From the NCBI GenBank assembly GCA_036873755.1, contig JAVTVY010037122.1, positions 62,001-126,000 on the forward strand: a DNA stretch of 64,000 bases, written 5' to 3'. Below the pieces are notes generated by a model that worked only from the letters and a program-made list of their open reading frames with translations, had not been told where the DNA came from and searched no databases. Both the position numbers and the translations under genes were made by a program. Source of the DNA: Hanleya hanleyi (lineage: Eukaryota; Mollusca; Polyplacophora; Lepidopleurida; Hanleyidae). Below, one piece after another: positions 23,570 through 34,800 of the stretch (positions are counted from its first letter, which is position 1; every line of letters begins with the position of its first letter).

Positions 23570-24000
23570 TTCGACATATAATGCATAATGCGGATACATG
23601 CTAATTGCTTGTGAGAACCTTTAGAAATTCGATGATTTCGATAAATTCGACAATTAACGATATAAGCTGCCTGATATCCTAACAGCTATCAAATGAAATC
23701 AGCTACCATTGTATTGATTACCTGTGTCGGTTAATTGTTCCCATGCATTGCTGCAATCAGGCATATGTTGAATGATCATGAACAAAACACGTACAAGCTG
23801 CCCCGTGATCAGGAAAAAATATCTTAATACATAGGACCGTTAGAAGATACACCCACAGAATCAATCTATCATTGATCGGCATAGCGACACACAGATTGAA
23901 ACACTTGTGTACATAAAATTTATTCAGTCTAGAATCTAACAGATCATTACAAAACCATAATGATGGGACAGAGACTGACCGAGTCACTTTATATTATTTT
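23570..24000. repeat. Duplicated 3' flank of lectin gene B (paralogous to 4840-5340)
   Basis: Second copy of the segment described at 4840-5340, in the same orientation and order relative to its lectin gene. Confidence 0.75.
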
Positions 24001-24700
24001 ATTCCAAACATTGGGACTTTCATAGTGCCCGTCCTCCCCATAGGCTGAGCTATGACGCCCCATAGATATTGCACCCGTGGATTGTCCCTGTGATGACCAA
24101 CCTTTTCTCTCGATGTTGCAATGTGCGCAACTGGCTTTATAATGAAGAAATGATATTTGGTATGGCGTATAGCATTCATATATGAAATGATTATAGAGAG
24201 AGAAAAAATAAATTGGTCGTCAGAGGGATTCAAGCCCACGACCCCGGCTAATCGTGCCGATGCTGTACGACTGAGCTATATGACGCCCCATAGATATTAC
24301 ACCCGCGGATTGTCCCTGTGATGACCAACCTTCTCTCTCGGTGTTGCAATGTGCGCAACTGGCTTTATAATGAAATGATACTTGGTATGGCGTATAGCCC
24401 GCCACTGGGCATATATACATATGAAATGATTTTAGAGAGAGAAAGAATAAATTAGTCGTCAGCGAGATTCGAACCCACAACCCCGGCTTATCGCGCCGAT
24501 GCTCTACCGACTGAGCTGTGGCGGCCGATGGGTATTACACCCGTGGATTGTCCCTGTGATGACTAACCTTCTCTCTCGGAGTTGCAATGTGCGCAACTGT
24601 CTTTATAACGAAGAAAGAGTCGGTAGAGCATCGGCGCGATAAGCCGGGGTCGTGGGTTCGAATGCCGCTGACGACAATTTATTCTTTCTCTCTCGAAAAT
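24001..24700. repeat. tRNA-derived SINE cluster (three minus units and one inverted unit)
   Basis: Minus-strand tRNA-like heads occur at about 24225-24285 and 24465-24530, and a plus-strand one at about 24610-24668. Each has an A-box-like GCTCAGTCGGTAGAGC (D arm) and a B box GGGTTCGAAT, with an anticodon-like arm around GCGATAA. The acceptor stem does not pair, so these are not functional tRNA genes. Unit bodies share ATAGATATTACACCC..GGATTGTCCCTGTGATGA and GTTGCAATGTGCGCAACTG, repeated about every 240 bp. The last unit is inverted, forming a hairpin-like arrangement. Confidence 0.75.
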
Positions 24701-25824
24701 CACTTCATATGTATATGACATTCCTTTCCGATGTGCGAGATGAGGAATGCAAATATCTCGAAAACTGCTGTATTTAAATCTATGTTGGACACACTTTATC
24801 CAAAATTCACCTTGAATTATCCCACCTCCATCATACCGAAAACTCAGAAGTTCACGAGATCAGCCAACGCTGGCGCTATTCCAGAAAAATACGATCTTTA
24901 ATCCGTACTATCGGCGTATATAGCCGATATATATTTTGACCTGTGGGTCTGACAATGAATCAACTAAATAAAAATTTTATCAAAAAATAACGCTAATTTA
25001 ACTAATATATTTTTATGTCTCTGCAATCTGCCCCTACTCTGACATGTCTGATAAGTTCTCATTTAAAGTGAGATTGATCATTTGACATTAAACCCTGGTT
25101 CATGGTCTGGAGAACATATAAATATGACCATTGACTGTACACCTACATAGCGGCAGACAAACGATTTTGTAATGGAAACATTTATTTGGCTTAGGTAATC
25201 GCACATTCCCACATATTATAATATCGCAACCTTTGCAGCAACTTTCATCATTATACATTACCTAGACGCAAGACTTCACATCTGGAATGATGACGTTATC
25301 AAAACGAACAGCCACTGTTTTGTCACTATTTGCACCGAGACCCGAGCAGGCACACAAGGGAGAATAAATCAGCGGTCATACTTAATATCCATGATTCAGC
25401 TCCAATACATTAAGAAACTTATCATTGTGAATTCTTTATTTTATTAGATGAACCACGGTTGTTTGTGAGATGTCGTACTCCACTCGAAGTTTATTTGCGT
25501 TTAAAATGAATTATTTTTCCACACGCCACTCAGGTTCCGATGAATATGAAGCGAATATAAAACTTGAATTCGAAATACTTGATTGGCCTGATATGGTTAA
25601 ACGTTAAGTTGCTTGTGGTTTAAGTATCGATTTTGGGGAACAAATATTAGTTTCCTCAGCAAAATGTGTACCAAATATGGATTTGGACTTGGGCGATCGT
25701 CTAAACAGTGGTGGCATTTCTCTTATGTGGACAAACAAAACTGCAGATTATCTACATATATTAGCTCAATGTTTTTATATATCCCTATATATATACATGT
25801 ATATAATATATATATATATGGTGG
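24701..25824. other. No recognisable gene; AT microsatellite at about 25776-25820
   Basis: Featureless apart from an (AT)n-rich tract at the right end. Frames at 25613-25889 run through low-complexity DNA. Confidence 0.4.
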
Positions 25825-26085
25825 TAAAGTATCAGAAAAGTAGTGTTTTCGGGTTTCTTACTTGGGAATCTTTGCTTTTCTGTGGTTAAACTTGAGAAAA
25901 GACAATTTATTTTATCGCAGCTTTAGGAATTAAGTTGTTGCGAAGACAATTACATAATTTTTTTTTTCGAAAACTCGGCCGAAAAATGGGTTCTTGAGAA
26001 AATGACGCCACTGTGACGTCATCATTGCAGGCATCTTGGATCTTTTTACATTGTCTGATAGAGCGTGACCCTTGGGCACAACAAA
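25825..26085 (-). mobile_element. piggyBac-like MITE fragment, highly diverged
   Basis: Recognisable by GCCACTGTGACGTCATCATTG followed by GCATCTTGGATC and GAGCGTGACCCTTGGG in the order seen in minus copies. Both ends are lost. Confidence 0.55.
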
Positions 26086-27190
26086 ATAAAGAGGGGGAGG
26101 GATTACGCGTTACCGGTACACCCCAAATCGCCCAAGTTTAACAGATTTAAATCGTTTTCTTCAAAATTGAAAATGTATATTCATCTATTAAATTAATTTC
26201 TGGAGCAAGAAAACACCATGTGTATACAAAAGGTAACAATTTACAGCAATCTAGGCACAATTTAAAGGGCCACATTTTATTTGGAGACGTAAGGAAAATT
26301 CCCATTTTTTTTTTCGGATCTGCCCCCCAAATCCCATCTTTTTCAACTCATATTTCCGATACAGAATAAGTAATCAGAGTTTTCCCCATCAAATGATCAC
26401 GGGAACCTCATTTTTTTCATTCCTAATGTGTATTATCTGCTGAATATATTCTAAACGCCTTTTGCGCTGGATAAAATGTTAGATCAACGAAGTAAACATG
26501 ATTCCAGGCTTTTTTTTTGTATAAAGTGCAACTGGACTGTCCCAATGATAATATATAAGACGTGTGGTCCATCAAATACAGCCAACATTTGTCCATTGAA
26601 TTGTAGCACTCAAATCCAGATAAAGAAACACCGAATATATGTATTTGTTGTCAGTTTTCGACGACGATTGTAGGATAGTAGACGATTATCTTTTCGCGAA
26701 TGCCCTTATCATTGTTCTTCCCCAATATATTACTATCGATAATGGGTATTCAATATACAAAATTTAGATCACATCAATAAGCAAAGTCAGTTTAAATCGA
26801 ATGTTGACAGTCTCAAATTTTCTACAATGTATTTTGTCATCTTAAGGAGAAATGAGAAATGAACATCTCTGTTGAATATGACAAATAAAACGTTGATGCT
26901 CTCAACATCCATCTTCTCTTACTTCTTGCTCCAGACGATCCTATAGGTGCCAGTTGCCTTCCACTTCAAGCATATCCGACGCCTAAGTCAGGGGCGAAGT
27001 TTTAACTGTGTTGTGTATTAACCATATATATGAGGAACTAACCACTCTGTCGGTCGTCCACGAGAGAATAATCAACTTAAAGTAATACCGCGATTGCATT
27101 TGAGGGATGGGACGCTAGAACTTTTCAAGACAAGGATTTTCGAATTGGTAGCGGTTTTTTTTTTCAATCGGTAATTTGAGGTTAAATGAG
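26086..27190. other. No recognisable gene
   Basis: AT-rich, poly-T tracts, one 65-codon frame without domain. Confidence 0.4.
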
Positions 27191-27194
27191 TTAA

Positions 27195-27639
27195 CCCTAT
27201 CTAGCCTACGCGACCTGCCCAGGTGCGTGGGGGGGAGGGGTAATCGGCACATCACACCTAAATATTCTTCTTACCCCTCAAGCTAGGGCGCAGAAACTTA
27301 CAACACGTAATATTTATATATGATATCCAAAAAAACAAAACAAGATGGCCTCCATGATAAGGTCACAGTGATTTGATTTCAGAAAAAGGCATTTTTGGAA
27401 GATTTGTCGGTCAGATTTTTCAAATTTTGTTTTCTTCAAGTAGTAAATAATAATCTGATATGAAATAAAATATCTTTTGACCACTTTTTCTCGCAGAAAA
27501 GCAGGAATTTTGAAAAAAAATGACATCACTTTTCTATTACCCTACATGGCCGTCATTTTGGATATACCCATGATCCTCTGCTCGGGAGGTTATGCAAATA
27601 GCTCTCAATAGGGTAGAAAGTTTAATAGGCCTGGCAGGG
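27195..27639 (+). mobile_element. piggyBac-like MITE, internally shortened (445 bp)
   Basis: TTAA at 27191-27194 and 27640-27643; left end CCCTATCTAGCC, right end GGCCTGGCAGGG. It keeps the polyG block, CAAGATGGCC, the GATTTGTCGGTCAGATTTTTC segment and CATGATCCTCTGCTCGGG. The paired GACGTCA sites are mutated. Confidence 0.75.
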
Positions 27640-27649
27640 TTAAAGATAA

Positions 27650-28458
27650 TTGCATTAGAAAATACCCCATGTGGAATCCGGACGTGTTATTCCATGACAG
27701 CATATGTGTACATTTCCATAGGAAATAATCGTCAGTTCATATTTACGACGCACAGGAATAAAACTGCAACTACAGATCGAGAAACTTTATTACTGGTGCA
27801 ATTTTAGCGAATCATCGGTGAATGTGCCACTGTCGTAAACAATACAGAGGATTTCAAGACTAATATATACAGAAAAAGACGTGCATTGTGCGTTAACGTT
27901 TCTGTTGAAAACTACAAAACTATGAATTCGTTGCCGGGAAAGGATTTTCATTCGCAAATTGAAAGTAAAGTAAGATTTTCTTAATATTGAAATATGCTTC
28001 TGCTATTTAGACGTTCGATATGTGTTTTATCCATTCTGCAATATATGTATCCCCAGCCACAAAGGCACAAGCCCAGGATTGGCGATCGTAGAGGTTATTG
28101 TTAACTGGACAAGAAACGTTGCAACTACTTTAAACACATATTTACACATACCTTCAGTTGACGTAAATCGTTGAAAACAGCAACTTCATTTATCTGTATT
28201 ATTACGATTGGTCTTCAATTATATCATGTCTATAAACTACTGAAAGCATGAACATCTATTGATTCTGAGCAAATTAAAATGACAAATTATACAACAGCAT
28301 ACAAGCTCACGAGCAATATTACCTGGTTCAAGGAATCGAAACTTGAGGTTATCGATGAAAGACGCTTACTTTACTTTATAGACACATACAGATCGCTTCG
28401 CAAAAGTAGGATAATAACGGTACTACGAAATTATTAATAACGTTTTATATATTACAGC
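27650..28458. repeat. 3' flank of gene B aligned with 6150-6853
   Basis: Shared TCGTCAGT..CATATT..ACGACGCA, GGAATAAAACTGCAACT, CAAGCCCAGGATTG and CAGCAACTT..ATTATC. Continuous with the PAN exon, so it belongs to the segmental duplication. Confidence 0.7.
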
Positions 28459-28679
28459 TTAATCGTAAATCAGGTATCCCGGTTCAATTACAGTACTGCC
28501 TTGGAGCCTGGAATAGTAATTATCGTACAGTATACATGCTGGTATATCGTTGTTATAACCTATGGCCCAGCATCTTCCACAGTCCTGGTAGCAATAATTC
28601 GCACATTTCAGCAAAGAAATACCCAGATGAGCAGCGATGACATGATCGCTATAGATAATATCTTGACTGGATGTCACGG
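28459..28679 (-). CDS. Gene B exon 4: PAN/apple-like module and stop
   Basis: 221 nt after acceptor GACTAACAG, phase 1, same boundaries as in gene A. Cys spacing is identical to gene A and the stop is in the same place. Changes from gene A are few (SQDIIY, AAHL, KCANYCYQ, YNND, GSTVIEPG), far fewer than in the lectin exon. Confidence 0.82.
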
Positions 28680-29193
28680 CTGTTAGTCTCCGTCCGGGAA
28701 TGAAACCTGGATATCGAAAGGAAGTATATGAGAAAACATTGAGACATGAGTATTGTATGCCTATTTCGTCCTACTCACATAAAGCTATATATGTAACTGT
28801 TGGAGTAAACTACTTATTTTAATAGTGTATATCGATTATGGACTCATATGTTTCTAACGCAGACTATCGTAGGCTACTGTCAAAAGACATGATATTATGG
28901 AGACGGGATTTCTTTATGACTATTCTATCATAGGCTACTGAGACAGTTGATTTATATACATGGTCCTAAAGATGGTCAGAGAATACCGTGTGCTACTATC
29001 TTAAGTTCCAAAACTTGTATGTTGTATAAATTTGTTTGTTGTGTAAAGTTTAATGTATGTCACATGCTTTTAATGTGTTTTGTTGATTACTTTTGGATTG
29101 CTAGGTAATAAACTTGTTTTTGTTTTAATACTTGGAATTTTGTTTGATCGTCGCTATACAGCTGAAATATTGCTGAACGCGACGTTAATCCTT

Positions 29194-29233
<40 letters not shown>

Positions 29234-31810
29234 CTAACAGACAGAACAGAACATTATGGATGCTGCAATTCTTTATGGCTATTCGAGCATAGACTACTGA
29301 AGCAGCTCGCCAACGACAAGATATGATGGAGGCGGAATTTCGTTATAACTAATCTATCATAGCCTACTGAAACAGCTGACCACGGACCGGGTATAAAATC
29401 CTAAATCCGATACACTTTGCCTTTCCAACACGACAGACTGAAAACATAATACGTTCATATCATGCAGTCACAAATTTTTCGAGCGTTAAGTCTCAAACAC
29501 GGTACGATTTCAGAAACATCCGCTGATTGTTATAAAATCTCACTATCTCCAGTGATAAGAGAGGCCGTATTACAGAAACTGATTCAAAAGGGGTAAAGGA
29601 AAATACTTGCTGCTAACAAGTTAGGGCAAGTGCTGGGTGAGTGTCTTCAGGTTACACTCCTCCCCACATAAATCCTCTCCCCTTCCGAACTCAGCCTAGG
29701 TTCTCTGGTCCAGACTCGCACGCTCCATGAACCAGTAGTAACAGGGCACCAATGTAAGGGACGAGGAGATTACAACACATACAAGGGAAGTGGGAAGAGG
29801 TGCCGACATACTGGCAGAGCCACATGACTTCACAGTATAGTCTTCCGGTTAACTTATTCTAAAGCACATACCCAGAATCTAACGACTCGTGATATGTGTT
29901 GTATCTCAGGTACGCTTTTATTGCACCTGATGTCCGACCGGTATCGATCTCTCAACCTCTCGTTACACAGCCAAGTGCTCTCACTCGAGGCTAATCAGAT
30001 TTGGGAGTGACATACTGGTTGTAAATGGTCAGTATCATTGACGCTACTTTTGGTAACTACGTTTGTAAGTGTCCAGTAGCCACTGACCAGAAGCTACAGA
30101 TCATCGGACACCGTTTTGTAGAAGATCTTCTCTGTGTTCATGTGAATGGCATCAAAAGCATTGCGGTGGTGCATTATACCCTGAGAAAGGACGTTGAATT
30201 CAATAACACGAGTAAGCGAAAAGGATTCTATGATCGGAAAAGCATGATATCTTTCCGGTGCAACTGCTTCACTTTTGTATGAAGCTGCACGGAAATTACC
30301 AATATTTTTATCCATAACTGCTTGTAATGTATATTCTAATAATAATAATATATTCTAATTGACTGTAGAATCAGACCATTTAATTTGCATTACCTTTCAT
30401 GTCCTTTTCGCAAACGAAGTGAACCGATGCCATCTTACATGGGACGTCAAATGCAACATATGTGCTCAGGAACTCGTCGGTCAAGGAGATGGTATCGAAA
30501 TATATTCGAGCAATTACGCCACAATGTTCGTTATCCCCTCCGTTGTCAGGTTCTGTACCAAACCACTGAACATACATGGCGTCGGTACCATCTTCCCAGA
30601 CAAATCTTCCCTCTGTGTAAAATAATAGCGGATACTGTCAAACCTGCTTTTAAGATCAGCTTCATTAAGTAACCATTTGTCTTCCGATTATTGACGCAGA
30701 AAATCTTTTATGAGCGAGGAGTTCAATATTAAATGTCAAATCTGAAGCTATTTACTCAATTACTTTTCCATATAAAATTACACTTATTGATAAGTATTTT
30801 TTATATCACTTGTCTAATATCACTTGCCTAACGCGACCAGATCTAATACACATGCCTAATATTGACTCCCAAATCGATGTTAACCCTTTATAAGCAATTT
30901 CAAGGCAGCGGAACAATGTTGTTCTCCACCCTTTAGTGGGATGCCAGGCCACAAAATCTTCTCTAAATAAACCTATGTGATAGGTATTTGTCTAAAGACA
31001 TTTTATTCATCAGGGTACGTGAAGCAGGGGGGTGACTGTGAACTTCAGCTCCCCATCCTCACTGTTTTGATACTAGCAAATGGAATAAGCAGAATACCAG
31101 ATGGCGCCAGTCTCGTCATTGTATATGGCTCAAGAATGTTCCGCCTCTCCACTTTCAACAACGCTGTGCCGCCCGAGACACTTTCCTATTGTCTCAGAAA
31201 CATACACGGTTATCTTAAAACCTGTTCATACTTCATGCAGGGATCACGAGACAATGCATTCAATAGCCAAGTATGGGGAGAACAATGTGTCTAGGCGCAG
31301 GCATTATCAGCTGCACGAAAGGTTCAGACAGTAACTCCCTACGTGATGTAGCTACCTTACAACCACGTCTAACTTTGGCATGACTTTGATCATTCTACAT
31401 GTTATCGTTAGAAAAATACCAAAGAATATTTTGTCTACCTAGCTGAATAAAATCATATATAAAGTGTACACAGTATGTGGATTGCAGATTATGGTAGCTG
31501 GTAATCTATAGTAGGAAGCATAACTCTCGATGAGACTGATGGATGCAAGTTTTTTCGTCTCTTCAATTCCTGTATTAAGGGACCAGTTGCCCTAAGCGAC
31601 CACCATTTCTTTTGCCTCCTGATGACCTCTTAATGATCTCCTACAAGTTTGAGATGACCAGGTGATAGACCTCAGTACACTCAACAAGTTCGTGGTTGAA
31701 TTGTCTGAGTCAGTCGAATACTTTCAAATGCAATATGTTTTATACTTCTTGTATTTTGGTTGAATACTGTTGTTTTAAGTATCACAACTTGTTTCTAGTC
31801 AATGAAGTGA

Positions 31811-31842
<32 letters not shown>

Positions 31843-34800
31843 ACACACACACACACGCACACACACACACACACACATAGATTGTTTCTTTGATAGGCAT
31901 ATAGAAGTCGGCCGATATAATACACTGATATTCTATGGCTAAAAACGTCATTATTGATGTGGAGCTGACGTTTGGTTGGGGCTCTTTAGCTTTGAAAACA
32001 CATGCTAATAGAATGGCATTGTGTTGCATTTATATACTTTTATCCGATGTGAATACACAAGTATAATTTACACTTGTCTGGAAGAAATACAATTCCTGAA
32101 ATCGGAGGGTTTCACACAGTCTGTATCATTATCCGTCCTCTACGCATGTTAATGTTAGCCGTTATTCCATTTCCTCCTCCCATTTTTTAGCCGTGAAAAA
32201 AAATCAACATACCTTCCTTTAGATCGGTAACTCCAATCCAGTAGCTGTATTGATGATTCAAAGATGCGTTTGCCTTGTCAGAAATGAACCGTTGTTCCTG
32301 CTCCGTGTCGAACTGCACTAACCATGCCCCACGTTGCCTACACCAACAAGATGCTTCGTGTCGGAGTAGGGTGGCGTCTGAGAAATGGTAACAGCTTCCG
32401 TATTCTTTAAAACACTCAAACTCGTCCAGGCAGATAATGTTGCTGGTCTACAAATATAAACGTTAATTTTCCACCATATAACATTTATGGAAACTTGAAT
32501 GTATTCTACGGCAAAAGCGAATTCTGGGGTACAGAAAGTATTTCCGATTTTTTTTCCATCGCATCATGAACGACGGTCAGACGCATTGAATGTTGGTGCA
32601 AATATACACTGTCAGAAAGATTGGGTATAGTCGTGCAGTAACCAAAATAATTTGGGTGAAAACGGCCGAAACTGTTTGGGTCAAAATGAAATTTGGCCCG
32701 CAATCTTCAGAATTTGGAACTTAACCCACAATCTTTAGGTCCGTCACGTCTATACCCAAAAATATCTGGTCAATTTGACCCAATCCTTCTCACAGTGTAC
32801 CTGGAATTAAAAATTGTGTTTGAAGCTATCTCTTTGAATATTTGCATGACCAAGCGGAAAATTTTTGTGTCTCTTTCAAGTAACAATAGGCAGTCCCATA
32901 TTCAGTTAATTGGGACATTGTTTTATGTTGGACTGAAAGATATGGAGCCCCTAAAATTGATAATGCACAAATATAAAAGTCGATCGTTCCTTTTTCACTT
33001 AGGATAGGATAAATGTAGCATGTATCCCAAGAAAACAATTTCTTAGTGATACATGGAACATGCACATATATGCTTTTGAGTAATTCATACTGAAAGACAG
33101 ATGATATAATCCTGGACAGCACCAACCTATTTATCGATGTTCATCGCAAAACCTCGGTCTGAATCGCCCCGAGCACTTGTAGGACATACTGGGTCTTTAT
33201 AGACAAGAGAAAAACTGACACAAACACTCCATGAGCAATGGGACCGTATTCCAGTGATACAGATCAGGCTATTGATTACCAGTATGAGAACGTCGTCCGC
33301 GTAAAAGAGGGGTGCATAAGATACTGACAGGATACTGTAGCATGGAAACGCACAGGACTATTGTTACTTTGAGATCACCTACATCATTTTATGATTACCC
33401 ACGATGGATTTGCTGGAACTGACATAGTTCATTCTTCCAAAAATTGCCCCAATTCATCCATTGTCTTGTCATGCGAAAAACAAATTCTGATTAACGAACA
33501 ACATTGTTGTTTCTTTGTCATTTATCAGAGTAGCATTGTATGTTGGTTAAGTGCATGTCCAGGTACGCACTGTCTAATCGCGCTTTTCTCAACTGTACAA
33601 CCTTAAGCAATACAACTGTTAATAAAAGAGGATGGTGCTTAACTTTGCTCAGGTACATAGAGTCCCTTACAAACCAATAAGCTGGGGAATTTGTGGGGTT
33701 TATGTCGGGCAAGCTATGTAGGGATCACGTGGGGAATGTGTAGGACAGCCAATGTGGGGAATGTGTAGGCATTTGGTCAAATCCCCACATTGAACTTAGT
33801 CATGGAAAAGGAGTTTCTTAATGCTGCTTAGCTGAATCAAATCCCCACACTATCCCAACCTCAGCCCCACGTGTTCCCTACATGTGGGGATGATGCGGGG
33901 AACTATATTTAAAGCTGGTATGGAATCCACCCACAATATTCCTGCAGTAAGTCCAGCATGGTATAGAAAACCCCACAATATTCCCACGTGGGTAATCTGC
34001 GGGGTAGAAAAGCCCACAAAATCCCCACCTGGGGAATCTGCGGGGCAGTACTTCCAGCATGGGACAGAAAACCCCACATCATCCCCACGTGGGGAATCTG
34101 CGGGGCAGTAATTCCAGCATGGGACGGATAACCCCACAACATCCCCACGTGGGGAATCTGCGGGGCAGTAATTCCACCATGGGACAGAAAACCCCACAAT
34201 ATCCCCACATGGGGAATCTGCGGGGCAGTACTTCCAGCATTGGACAGAAAACCCCACATCCCCACGTGGGGAATCTGCGGGGCAGTACTTCCAGCATTGG
34301 ACAGAAAACCCCACAACATCCCCACGTGGGAATCTGCGGGCAGTAATTCCAGCATGGGACAGAAAACCCCACAATATCCCCACGTGGGGAATCTGCGGGG
34401 CAGTAATCCCAATATGGGCAGAAAACCCCCCAAGAAGGAATGGCAACATCTCCACAGTAACCCTACAATATCCCCACGTGTGGGGATGGTGTGAGGTTGT
34501 CGCCCCCGAATGTACCAACAATGGGTTATTTTCAGGATAGTTATATTGGAGTGGGGAATGAATTGGGCAGAGCACTCTGCAGTATCCCCACAAATGGGAA
34601 AATTACGGGGGCAGGGTCCACAAAACACCATCTGTACGGAATTCCTGGGGTGTGGGGGAGGGGGCATCTTCTATCTGAAAGGGCATGTCATTTGTACAGA
34701 CTGTCTAGTATGTCCGATTCCTCCTGCAATATCATCCATCCCTTAAAATAACCACCAGCAGAAGCAAAATCCACGCGTATTTCACCTTTTATTCTTTAAC

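Noticed and set aside
24465..24668. Functional tRNA genes
   Set aside because: A and B boxes are present, but the acceptor stem does not pair, position 33 is not T and the loop gives an odd GAT anticodon; tandem copies with shared non-tRNA bodies indicate a SINE.
33920..34500. CRISPR-like array
   Set aside because: Units are contiguous 60-bp repeats without unique spacers, and the DNA is clearly eukaryotic.
33850..34667. ORFs of 247 and 252 codons over the 60-bp repeat
   Set aside because: Same reason: period divisible by three, several frames open at once.
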